Source of the DNA: Candidatus Eisenbacteria bacterium
Lineage (GTDB): Bacteria; Eisenbacteria; RBG-16-71-46
Direction of reading: 5' to 3'
Assembly (NCBI GenBank): GCA_035712145.1
Contig: DASTBI010000190.1
Span: 1-64,000, forward strand
DNA: 64,000 nt
How positions within the stretch are numbered: position 1 is the first letter of the stretch; each line of letters begins with the position of its first letter. Made by a program: the position numbers and the translations under genes. The notes under the pieces are model-generated. The model saw only the letters and a program-made list of their open reading frames with translations, was not told where the DNA came from and searched no databases. Of the stretch, positions 17,655-25,913 are shown piece after piece.

Positions 17655-18924
17655 CGCGCTGGTGGTGCTGCTGCTCAAGGGGGCGGCGCCGCCGCTCCAG
17701 TTCCTGCTCCTCGTGCTCACCGCCCGCTGGTTCGGCGTCGCCGTGCGGGGCGAGATCGCGTTGTTCAGCGCCGCGGTCAATCTCTTCGTCCTCCTCGTCG
17801 GCTTCACCGGAGGCTCGTCGATCGTCTATCTGGCGAGCCGGGATCCGAGCCGGGCTCTGCTCGGCAGGATCCTCGCTTGGAGCTACGCATTTTGCGTCGT
17901 GGTTCCGGTGGTGCTGGCCGCGGCCGCCACCTGGATGGGCCGGCCCGTGAGCCTCGAGATGCCGCTCGTGGTATGGGTCGCGGTGATGAACGCGCTCCAG
18001 GTGGTTCATGTGTGCGTGATGATGTCGGGGCATGCGGTGTGGCAGGCCACCCTGCTCGAGTTCCTTCGCCCGTTCACCCTGGTGGCGCTGGCCCTGCTGG
18101 TCGCCTCGATGCGTGGCTTCCGCGCGCCGGGCGAGTTCTTCGTCGTCTGGGCGGTGGCGGCGACGCTGGCCTTCCTGCTCTCGCTCCCGCTCCTCGTGGC
18201 CCATGTTAGGCGGCTCCCGCCGCAGGGCGCCGGCGCCACCCCTTCGCCTCGCCGGGTGTTGCGAGATCTCCTCGGCTACGGGTTCCTGGCGCAGGCATCG
18301 AACTTCACCCAGTTCCTCAACTATCGCGGCCTGTTCTTCGCGCTCGAGCGTCACGTGTCGGTGACCGCGGTGGGTGTCTTCTCGACCGCCGTGTCGTTCG
18401 CGGAGATTCTGTGGATCCCGGCCAACAGCCTGGCCGCGGTGACCCTCAATCGCGTCAGTCGCGAAGGCGCCGCGCAGAAGACCCGGCCTTTCGTGCTGCG
18501 CATGGCGCGGCTGGCGCTGGTCGCCACCGCGGGCGCCGCATTGCTGATCGCGCTCGTCCCGCGCGGCTGGATCACGGGGCTGCTCGGCCCGGACTTCGGC
18601 GCGGTGCGCGGGCAGCTGCTGGGCCTGCTGCCTGGAGTGATGGCGATCGGCATCTCGGTCATCGCCAGCGCCTACCATGCGGGCCACGGACTCTATCGAG
18701 CGAACCTGATCGCCGCACTGGCCGGCCTGGTGCCGACCCTGCTCGGCATGTGGGTGCTGGTGCCAGGGCTCGGCCCGAAAGGCGCCACGATCGCCATGAA
18801 CGCCTCGTACCTGGCCACGGCCGCCTGTCTGATCTGGAGCCTCGCCCGGCGGGAGCGCGTACGCCCCGGCGAGCTCGTGCCGAGGCCCGAGGACCTCCCG
18901 CAGCCGGCGGCGCGGCCGACGTGA
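17638..18924 (+). CDS. Polysaccharide flippase, Wzx/MATE-like
   Basis: A 428-residue integral membrane protein with about 12 hydrophobic helices in the MOP (Wzx-type) pattern. It would move undecaprenyl-linked oligosaccharide across the inner membrane. The N-terminus is amphipathic then hydrophobic (LVVLLLKGAAPPLQFLLLVL), followed by repeated helices. The C-terminus has PGLGPKGATIAMNASYL, typical of flippases. The ATG lies 17 bases inside the FkbM gene, and the stop overlaps the next GTG. Together with the WbaP-like enzyme and the Wzy-like protein it completes a Wzx/Wzy-type pathway. Confidence 0.87.
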   Translation: MRAASNALVVLLLKGAAPPLQFLLLVLTARWFGVAVRGEIALFSAAVNLFVLLVGFTGGSSIVYLASRDPSRALLGRILAWSYAFCVVVPVVLAAAATWMGRPVSLEMPLVVWVAVMNALQVVHVCVMMSGHAVWQATLLEFLRPFTLVALALLVASMRGFRAPGEFFVVWAVAATLAFLLSLPLLVAHVRRLPPQGAGATPSPRRVLRDLLGYGFLAQASNFTQFLNYRGLFFALERHVSVTAVGVFSTAVSFAEILWIPANSLAAVTLNRVSREGAAQKTRPFVLRMARLALVATAGAALLIALVPRGWITGLLGPDFGAVRGQLLGLLPGVMAIGISVIASAYHAGHGLYRANLIAALAGLVPTLLGMWVLVPGLGPKGATIAMNASYLATAACLIWSLARRERVRPGELVPRPEDLPQPAARPT

Positions 18925-20117
18925 ACGTCTTCTACATCCCTTCCTGGTATCCCGACCGGGACGGCCGGGTGCTCGACGGGATCTTCTTCCAGGAGATGGT
19001 GCGGGCGCTGGCGGGTCATCACCCCGAGCTGCGGATATTCGTCAGTCTCTGGGGACAGACCGAGCGGAACCTGTCGCTGGCGCGGCTGCGATTCCTGGCG
19101 CGTCATCCGTGGGTGCGCTTGCGGTCGCGGCCGGCGCGGGCACAGGTGCTTCCGAACCTGGTGGAGCTCTGTCGTCCGACGTGGTCGTGGCGATACCTCA
19201 CGGGGCGCGGCAACGTCGAGGCGATCTTTCTCGCCAACCGCCGGATGTACATGGAGGCCCGCGCCGAGTGCGGATCGATCGACCTCATCCACGCTCAGGT
19301 GAGCTTCCCGGCCGGATATCTCGCCGATCGGCTGGGCGCCGAGACGGGAGTGCCGCACGTCATCACCGAGCACATGAGCCGCTTTCCATTCCCACAATTC
19401 GTGAGAGACGGCAGCGTCGTTCCCGAGGTCGCCGAGCCGTTGCGCCGCGCCCGCCGGGTGACGGCCGTGGGCCGGGAGCTGGCGACTCAGATCCGTGAGA
19501 AGACCGGCGTGACGCCGGTCGTGATCCCGAACGGCGTCGACGAGCGCTTCTTCACACCCGGAGCAGTCCGGAACAGGGCGGGCTTCACCTTCCTCACCGT
19601 GGCCACGCTCGAGCCGCGCAAGGGGATCGAGGAGCTGCTGCGCGCCATTCATGCGCTCGGCCCGCGCTCGGGGGTGCGCTTCCGGATCAGCGGCCTCGGC
19701 ACGCAGGAGCATGCCTACCACGCGCTCGCCGCACGGCTCGGCATCGAAGGTCGCGTGGATTGGCTCGGGCAGCTCGGGCGGGAAGCGGTGCGGAACGCGA
19801 TGCGGGACTGCGATGCCTTCGTGCTGACCAGCCGTCGCGAGAGCTTCGGCATGGTGTTCGCGGAGGCGATCGCGTGCGGCAAGCCGGTCATCGCCACGCG
19901 CTGCGGCGGACCCGAGGACATCGTGCGCGACGTGAACGGCCTGCTCGTCCCGGTGGGCGACGTGGAGGGCATCGCCCGCGCCCTGGACACCATGATCGAG
20001 GGCGCCTCGCGCTACGACGCCGCGGCGATCCGCGCGGACTTCGAGAGCCGCTTCTCCTCACGCATCGTGTCCAGGCGCTACGCCGATCTCTACGCCGAAG
20101 CCGTCGGGAGCGACTGA
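18921..20117 (+). CDS. GT4 family glycosyltransferase
   Basis: A 398-residue GT-B enzyme, group 1 glycosyltransferase. It begins VNVFYIPSWYPDRDGRVLDG, a common start for this subgroup. A conserved IHAQVSFPAGYLA and ITEHMSRFPF lie in the acceptor domain, and IPNGVDERFF starts the donor domain. SRRESFGMVFAEAIACGKPV is the E-x7-E donor site near residue 310. The GTG at 18921 overlaps the flippase stop; the upstream part of the open frame is antisense-like shadow. Its stop overlaps the asparagine synthetase start by one base. Confidence 0.88.
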   Translation: MNVFYIPSWYPDRDGRVLDGIFFQEMVRALAGHHPELRIFVSLWGQTERNLSLARLRFLARHPWVRLRSRPARAQVLPNLVELCRPTWSWRYLTGRGNVEAIFLANRRMYMEARAECGSIDLIHAQVSFPAGYLADRLGAETGVPHVITEHMSRFPFPQFVRDGSVVPEVAEPLRRARRVTAVGRELATQIREKTGVTPVVIPNGVDERFFTPGAVRNRAGFTFLTVATLEPRKGIEELLRAIHALGPRSGVRFRISGLGTQEHAYHALAARLGIEGRVDWLGQLGREAVRNAMRDCDAFVLTSRRESFGMVFAEAIACGKPVIATRCGGPEDIVRDVNGLLVPVGDVEGIARALDTMIEGASRYDAAAIRADFESRFSSRIVSRRYADLYAEAVGSD

Positions 20118-22042
20118 TGTGCGGGATCGCGGGATACGTCAGTCATGCGCTCGGGGAGGACGCCGCCAGGGTTCGCCGCTGGGGCGACAAGCTCGCGCAC
20201 CGCGGACCCGACGATCGTGGCATCGGGGTTCTGGGTCCTTCCGGCTTCCGCGTCGGACAGGATCTCGAATCGATCACGCCCGAGAGCTCGACGGTCTTGT
20301 GGAACTGGCGGCTCGCGATCATCGATCTGTCCAAGGCGGGCTGGCAGCCGATGCGGAGCGCCGATGGGCGCCACTGGATCGTCTACAACGGAGAGGTCTA
20401 CAACTATCGCGAGCTGCGCGCGGAGCTCGAGTCGCTCGGCTGCACGTTTCACTCGCAGACCGACACCGAGGTCGCGCTCCAGGCATTTCGCTGCTGGGGC
20501 GTCGATTCATTCCCCCGGCTCGTCGGCATGTACGCCTTCGCCATTCTCGACCTCGAGTCGCGACGTCTGGTGCTGGCGCGCGATCCCTTCGGGATCAAAC
20601 CGCTCCACTATGCCGCATGGCCGGGAGGTTTTGCCTTCGCATCCGAGCAGAAGGCGCTGCTCGACCTTCCGCAGGTCTCCCGGCGCGTCGACGCGCAATC
20701 GGTCTATGACTATCTGAGGTTCGGGCTCACCGATCACGGGCCCTCGACCATGCTCGAGGGCATCCGTTCCTGTCCGCCCGCGCACTGGATGGAGGTCGGG
20801 CTCGAGACCGCGACCCCATCGCGCCCGACCCGCTACTGGGCGCCCGAGCCGGAGCGGCGCTTCTCGGGTTCCATGACTCAGGCGGCCGATCAGCTGCGCG
20901 AGCTGTTCCTCGACAGCGTGCGCCTGCACCTGCGCAGCGACGTGCCGGTCGGGGCCGCGCTCTCGGGCGGCATCGACTCGAGCGCCATCGTCTGCGCGAT
21001 GCGACACCTGGAGCCTGATCTCGAGCTGCACGCGTTCGGGTACGTCACCGACGACCCGGTGGTCGGCGAAGAGCGGTGGCTCGACCTGGCGGTCACGGCC
21101 GCGCGCGCGACCGTGCACAAGACGCGCGCTTGCGCGAGCGATCTGGTCGCCGACCTCGACCGCCTCTTGTGGGCGCAGGACGAGCCGTTCGGCAGCACCA
21201 GCATCTATGCCCAGTACCGGGTCTTCCGATTGGCGGCCGAGCACGGGATCAAAGTGATGCTCGACGGGCAGGGCGCCGACGAGCTGTTGGGCGGGTACCA
21301 CGGTCTGGTGGCCGCGCGCCTGGCTTCGCTGGTCCGCCAGCGGCGGATCGACGAAGCGTTGCGCTTCGCCTGGCGTGCGTCGCGGACCCCGGGCCGGAGG
21401 GGGCTCGCGCTGTGGGCCGGCGAGTTCCTGGTCCCTGGAGGGCTGCAGGCGCCGCTTCGCGCGCTGGTCGGTCAGGAGCTCGTGCCGCGCTGGATGAACC
21501 GCGACTGGTTCGCCGCCCATGAGGTTCGAGCCGCTCCATCCAAGTACGCGTCCCGGAGCTCGCCGGAAGTCCTGCGCGAGCAGATGCTCCGGCTGCTGAC
21601 CCGCACCAACCTGCCGATGCTGCTGCGCTACGAGGATCGCAACTCGATGGCGCACTCGATCGAGAGCCGCGTGCCGTTCCTGACCACGACGCTCGCCGAT
21701 TTCATGCTGTCGCTTCCCGAGGAGTACCTGATCGACGCCGGGGGACGAACGAAGGCCGTGTTCCGCCGGGCCATGCGCGGACTGGTTCCGGACGCGATCC
21801 TGGAACGCCGGGACAAGATCGGATTCGCGACGCCGGAGCACGAATGGATGATCGAGCTCGGCCCGCAGGTGGAGCGCTGGCTGAGCGGCGAGGCGGCCGC
21901 GCGCATGCCGGCGCTCCACTTCGAGGCGCTGCGGTCCGAGTGGCGCGCCTTCCAGGCGCGGCGAACGCGCCGCGATTTTCGCGTCTGGCGCTGGATCAAT
22001 CTGATCGAGTGGGCGGCGCGCACCGGCGCCGAGTTCTCGTGA
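20117..22042 (+). CDS. asnB: AsnB-type glutamine-dependent amidotransferase
   Basis: A complete 641-residue class II amidotransferase of the asparagine synthetase family. The N-terminal glutaminase has the nucleophile as Cys2 (MCGIAGYVSH), HRGPDDRG and NGEVYNYREL. The C-terminal synthetase has the PP-loop ALSGGIDSSAI and LDGQGADELLGGYHG. In polysaccharide loci such proteins probably amidate uronic acids or similar acids rather than make free asparagine. UDP-glucuronate supply by the dehydrogenase at 7639 fits that idea. The ATG overlaps the preceding stop by one base and the stop overlaps the next GTG. Confidence 0.9.
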   Translation: MCGIAGYVSHALGEDAARVRRWGDKLAHRGPDDRGIGVLGPSGFRVGQDLESITPESSTVLWNWRLAIIDLSKAGWQPMRSADGRHWIVYNGEVYNYRELRAELESLGCTFHSQTDTEVALQAFRCWGVDSFPRLVGMYAFAILDLESRRLVLARDPFGIKPLHYAAWPGGFAFASEQKALLDLPQVSRRVDAQSVYDYLRFGLTDHGPSTMLEGIRSCPPAHWMEVGLETATPSRPTRYWAPEPERRFSGSMTQAADQLRELFLDSVRLHLRSDVPVGAALSGGIDSSAIVCAMRHLEPDLELHAFGYVTDDPVVGEERWLDLAVTAARATVHKTRACASDLVADLDRLLWAQDEPFGSTSIYAQYRVFRLAAEHGIKVMLDGQGADELLGGYHGLVAARLASLVRQRRIDEALRFAWRASRTPGRRGLALWAGEFLVPGGLQAPLRALVGQELVPRWMNRDWFAAHEVRAAPSKYASRSSPEVLREQMLRLLTRTNLPMLLRYEDRNSMAHSIESRVPFLTTTLADFMLSLPEEYLIDAGGRTKAVFRRAMRGLVPDAILERRDKIGFATPEHEWMIELGPQVERWLSGEAAARMPALHFEALRSEWRAFQARRTRRDFRVWRWINLIEWAARTGAEFS

Positions 22043-23175
22043 GCGGCGACACGGTGACCGTGGCTCATGTGACCTCGGTCCACGACGCTCACGACGTGCG
22101 TATCTTCCACAAGGAGTGCCGCTCGCTGGCGGAGGCGGGCTACGACCTCGTGCTGATCGCCCCGCACGACCACGACGAGACCCTGAACGGCGTGAGAATC
22201 CGAGCGGTCGCCGCACCGGCCAGCCGCTTCGAGCGCGTGGTGCGCACCACGCCGCAGGTGGCCCTCGAAGCACTGCGGTGGCGCGCCCGGGTCGTCCATC
22301 TGCACGATCCCGAGCTCTTGCCCTGGGGGCTCCTGCTCAAGCTCTGTGGCCGGAAGGTGATCTACGACGCCCACGAGAACCTCCCCAAGGACATACGCAC
22401 CAAGCACTATCTCCCGACCTGGCTGCGGAGTGCGTTCGCCTTTGCGGCGGACGCCATCGAGCGGGCGTTCTGCGCATGCTTCGACGGCGTCGTCACGGTC
22501 ACGCCGGGAATCGCCGAGCGTTTCTCCGAGCGCCGGACCGTGGTGGTGCGGAACTATCCGCGGCTCGAGGAGTTCACCGGGGCCGACTCCCGGCCTCACG
22601 CGCAGCGCCGTCCGATCGCGGTCTATCTCGGGGGTCTCAGCGAGATCCGCGGCGCGCGCGAGATGGTGCGCGCGATCGGACGGGTCCATGGCGACCTCGG
22701 CGCCGAGCTTTGGCTGGCCGGCCGATTCGATCCGCCGCGGCTGGAAGCGGCGCTCGCGTCGGATCCGGGCTGGGCTCACACCGTGCGCCTCGGATGGCAG
22801 ACGCGTGAGCAGGTCCGCGCGGCGCTCGAGGAGGCGCGCGTCGGGCTCCTGGTGCTGCATCCGGCGCCGAATCACCTCGACTCGCTGCCCATCAAGCTGT
22901 TCGAGTACATGGGCGCCGGGCTCCCCGTGGTGGCGTCGGATTTTCCCGCATGGCGCGCCGTTCTGGGGGAGGGGGGCCTTTACGTGGATCCGCTCGATGC
23001 CGACGCGATCGCCGGCGCCGTCGAGTGGCTGCTCACCCATCCCGAAGAAGGAGAGCGCATGGGGCGCGTCGGTCGAGCCGCGGTAGCCGGCGAGCTCCAT
23101 TGGGAGCACGAGGCGCGTACGCTCCTCCGGCTCTACGAGCGGGTCGCGGGCCCTGCGGGCGGAGACGGCCGATGA
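22039..23175 (+). CDS. GT4 family glycosyltransferase
   Basis: A 378-residue GT-B enzyme starting VTVAHVTSVHDAHDVRIFHK, typical of a group acting in exopolysaccharide loci. The acceptor domain has VHLHDPELLPWG and VIYDAHENLPKDI. The donor domain shows YLGGLSEIRGAREMVRAI and the FEYMGAGLPVVASDFPAW block. The glutamate before YMGAG is the conserved donor-binding residue. The GTG overlaps the asnB stop, and the stop overlaps the ATG of the next glycosyltransferase. Donor and linkage are unknown. Confidence 0.87.
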   Translation: MSGDTVTVAHVTSVHDAHDVRIFHKECRSLAEAGYDLVLIAPHDHDETLNGVRIRAVAAPASRFERVVRTTPQVALEALRWRARVVHLHDPELLPWGLLLKLCGRKVIYDAHENLPKDIRTKHYLPTWLRSAFAFAADAIERAFCACFDGVVTVTPGIAERFSERRTVVVRNYPRLEEFTGADSRPHAQRRPIAVYLGGLSEIRGAREMVRAIGRVHGDLGAELWLAGRFDPPRLEAALASDPGWAHTVRLGWQTREQVRAALEEARVGLLVLHPAPNHLDSLPIKLFEYMGAGLPVVASDFPAWRAVLGEGGLYVDPLDADAIAGAVEWLLTHPEEGERMGRVGRAAVAGELHWEHEARTLLRLYERVAGPAGGDGR

Positions 23176-24383
23176 AGGTCGTCCTCGTCTGCCAGATGTT
23201 CCCGCCCGAGAGCGCGGCGGGCGCGCTCCGGACGGGAGCGATGGCCGACGCGTTCGCCAGGGCCTTCGATCTGCGGATCGTCACCGTCGAGCCGAGCTAT
23301 CCCGACCCCGGGCTCTTCGAGCGCGCGTCGTGGCAATCCGCCGATCGCGCGCGTGGAGTCCCGGTGGTCCGCGCCGCCGCGTTCAAGCCGCACGACGCTT
23401 CGCTTCCACGCCGCGCGCTGCGAGAGATCGGCATGAGCCTCGGCTTGATCCGCAGGGTCGGAGCCGCCGACGTGCTGGTCGTGAGCACGCCCAGCATGTT
23501 CCTGGCTCCGCTGGGGTTTCTGAAGGCGCGCGCGGCACACGCCCGCTTCGTGTGGGACGTCCGCGATCTGACCTGGCGCTACGCGCAGGAGAGCGTGCCC
23601 TCGACCGGGCTCAAGCGACGTCTCCTCGGGCAGCTCGAGCGGGTGATGCTCGCGGTGATGCGTCGCGCCGACCTGGTCGTCGCCGCCACGCCGGGACTCG
23701 GCCAGGTGCTGCTCGAGCAGGGCGTGCCGCCGGAGCGGATGGTCACCATTCCGAACGGCGTGGCGCGCTCGGTCCTGGAGCGCTGGACGGCGGCTGAGCC
23801 CCGTTCCACGGGCGCTCGTCCGCGCGTCACCTACGTGGGCTTGATGGGCTACAACCACGGCATCGGGATCCTGCTCGACGTCGCACGCCTGCTGCCGGAA
23901 ATGGACGTGGTCCTGGTCGGCGATGGACCCGAGCGGCCGCGCATCGAGGAGCGGCTGCGGCGCGAGCCGGTCTCTAACCTCACGCTCGCCGGCTACGTCA
24001 CCGACCCCGCCGAGCTCGATCGCCACTACCGGGCCAGCGACGTGCTCGTCAACCACACCCAGGACGCGCCCATCCTGAACCGCATCGTGAACCCGGCCAA
24101 GATGTTCGAGTACTTCGCCACGGGGCGGCCCGTCGTCTACGCCGGCCACGGATTCGCCGCGAGCTTCCTCGGCGAGCGCGATCTCGCGGAGATCGTGCCC
24201 CCGAACGATCCGCCCGCGCTGGCGGCGGGGATCCGGCGAGTGCTCGCCGACCCGCAACGAGCGCTGGAGCGGAGCGCGAGGGCGCGACGGATGATCGAGG
24301 CCGAGTTCACCCGCGAAGCGCAGATGGAAGCGCTCGTCACCGAGATGAAGCGGCGGTTCGCGGGAGCGGAGGCCGCTCAGTAA
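23172..24383 (+). CDS. GT4 family glycosyltransferase, WbuB-like
   Basis: A 403-residue GT-B enzyme beginning VVLVCQMFPPESAAGALRTG, followed by VSTPSMFLAPLGFLKARAAH and FVWDVRDLTWRYAQES, as in WbuB-type transferases. The donor site includes YVGLMGYNHGIGILLDVARL and NPAKMFEYFATGRPVVY. It is the last gene of the coupled run that began with rimM. Its ATG overlaps the previous stop (ATGA), and its end overlaps by 7 bases the end of the convergent WbaP-like gene. Confidence 0.87.
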   Translation: MKVVLVCQMFPPESAAGALRTGAMADAFARAFDLRIVTVEPSYPDPGLFERASWQSADRARGVPVVRAAAFKPHDASLPRRALREIGMSLGLIRRVGAADVLVVSTPSMFLAPLGFLKARAAHARFVWDVRDLTWRYAQESVPSTGLKRRLLGQLERVMLAVMRRADLVVAATPGLGQVLLEQGVPPERMVTIPNGVARSVLERWTAAEPRSTGARPRVTYVGLMGYNHGIGILLDVARLLPEMDVVLVGDGPERPRIEERLRREPVSNLTLAGYVTDPAELDRHYRASDVLVNHTQDAPILNRIVNPAKMFEYFATGRPVVYAGHGFAASFLGERDLAEIVPPNDPPALAAGIRRVLADPQRALERSARARRMIEAEFTREAQMEALVTEMKRRFAGAEAAQ

Positions 24384-25768
24384 GCGCTGGCGTCGCGGAA
24401 GACGCGCGCGAACGTCATCAGGATGATGCGCACGTCGAACGCCAGCGACCAGTTCTTGACGTAATAGAGGTCGTACTCGATGCGGCGCTCGAGCGGCGTG
24501 TCGCCTCGCAAGCCGTTCACCTGCGCCCAGCCGGTCAGACCCGCGCGCACGTGATGGCGCAGCATGTAGCGCGGGATCGAGGCGCGGAACTGATCCACGT
24601 AGACCGGGCGCTCCGGGCGAGGTCCCACCAGGCTCATGTCGCCGACCAGCACGTTCCAGAGCTGCGGCAGCTCGTCGAGCGAGAGGCGGCGCAACACCTC
24701 TCCGAAGCGGGTGCGCCGCGGATCGTCCTTGGTGGTCCACCCGGCACCCTGGGCCTCGGCGTCCACCCGCATGCTGCGGAACTTGATCATGCGAAAGCGC
24801 CGCCCGTTGAGGCCCACGCGCTCCTGCGAGTAGAACACCGGACCCGGAGAGTCGAGCTTCACGAGCAGCGCCAGCAGCAGCAGGAGCGGAGACAGCACGA
24901 CCAGCCCGATCACCGAGAACACCAGGTCGAAGCTGCGCTTGAGGACGGCGTTCCAACCCTGCTCCGGACTGTCGGTCACCAGCACCACGGGCATCCCATC
25001 GAAATCCTCGACGCTGGGATTCAGGCGGAAGGCGTGCCGCAGATCGGGGACCAGCCGCACCGCGGCCGTGCTGTCGGCGAGGAGACGCAGCGCTTCCTCC
25101 TCGGACTGCCACTCCTGGCGCGACAGGGTCAGATAGACGATGTCGATGCCGTGCTGCTCCACGATCTTCGGCAGGTCGGCGATCACGCCCAGCACCGGAT
25201 GACCTGCGACGACCGAGCCCACCGCTCCTTTGTGCGTCGCGACCAGTCCCCTGAGCTCGAGTCCGAAGTCGCCGTGCCGATGGATCTTCTCGATCAGCGA
25301 GGCGGCCAGGTCGCCCGTCCCCACGATGATGGTGTGGCGCAAGTTGCGGCCCGCGCGGCGCAGGCGGCGCAGCACGGTGCGGATCACGATGCGGCTTCCG
25401 CACAGGGCCAGCGTGGCGAGTGCACTGAACACCGCCAGGAATCCGCGGGACAGCTCGCCCTTCGTGAAATACGACGCCAATGCCGCGAGCGCGGTCACGA
25501 TCAGCATGCCCTGGACCAGCGCCAGCAGCTCCTGCGAGAGCCTCGCCGTGCGGGCCGAGCGATAGATCTTGAACGTTCGCAGGACCAGCAGCGCGATCGG
25601 CGTGATCACCGCCCCGAACCACAGGTAGAACGGCAACGCCGGAACGCCGAGCGGCGCCGGAAGAGCCACGAAACGCAGCCAGTAGGCGCCGAGCCACGAG
25701 CTGGCGATGAGCAGCGCGTCGAGCGCGAAGACGCCCGAGGCGAAGACCTGTCGGTGGCGAGCGAGCAT
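24377..25768 (-). CDS. Undecaprenyl-phosphate sugar phosphotransferase, WbaP-like
   Basis: A polyisoprenyl-phosphate hexose-1-phosphate transferase, about 463 residues, that starts a glycan by loading sugar-1-phosphate onto undecaprenyl phosphate. Four N-terminal hydrophobic helices are followed by a cytoplasmic Rossmann-like domain (IIVGTGDLAASLIEKI). The catalytic bac_transf domain has KRSFDLVFSVIGLVVLSPL, MIKFRSM, RRLSLDELPQLWNVLVGDMS and VGPRPERPVYVDQF. The ATG at 25768 is chosen because it leads straight into the first helix; ATG 25819 or GTG 25846 would add residues of unusual composition. It converges on the last glycosyltransferase. Confidence 0.9.
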   Translation of the reverse strand: MLARHRQVFASGVFALDALLIASSWLGAYWLRFVALPAPLGVPALPFYLWFGAVITPIALLVLRTFKIYRSARTARLSQELLALVQGMLIVTALAALASYFTKGELSRGFLAVFSALATLALCGSRIVIRTVLRRLRRAGRNLRHTIIVGTGDLAASLIEKIHRHGDFGLELRGLVATHKGAVGSVVAGHPVLGVIADLPKIVEQHGIDIVYLTLSRQEWQSEEEALRLLADSTAAVRLVPDLRHAFRLNPSVEDFDGMPVVLVTDSPEQGWNAVLKRSFDLVFSVIGLVVLSPLLLLLALLVKLDSPGPVFYSQERVGLNGRRFRMIKFRSMRVDAEAQGAGWTTKDDPRRTRFGEVLRRLSLDELPQLWNVLVGDMSLVGPRPERPVYVDQFRASIPRYMLRHHVRAGLTGWAQVNGLRGDTPLERRIEYDLYYVKNWSLAFDVRIILMTFARVFRDASAY

Positions 25769-25835
25769 GCGGCGCGAGGCTAAGACTCCGGCAGGCGCGC
25801 GGGCAAGCCATCCCGCCATCCCATGGGGGCCCTTG

Positions 25836-25856
25836 ACCTTCCCCACGGGGGAAGGT
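25836..25856. other. Perfect inverted repeat, operator or stem-loop
   Basis: Nine-base arms ACCTTCCCC (25836-25844) and GGGGAAGGT (25848-25856) flank a 3-base loop. It lies between the divergent WbaP-like and PDZ-hydrolase genes, and a TTGACC at 25833 overlaps its left arm. It could be a regulator site over a promoter or a hairpin in the leader of either gene. Confidence 0.4.
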
Positions 25857-25913
25857 TGGTGATCGTGGAAACGCGGACCGCCGCGAATCCAACCTCAACC
25901 AGGAGCACTCACC

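Noticed and set aside
20507-22273. 588-codon minus-strand frame over asnB
   Set aside because: Arg/Gly/Pro-rich shadow; the plus strand encodes a full asparagine synthetase.
23133-25898. 921-codon minus-strand frame across a glycosyltransferase and the WbaP-like gene
   Set aside because: It covers two convincing genes in other frames and shows no domain.
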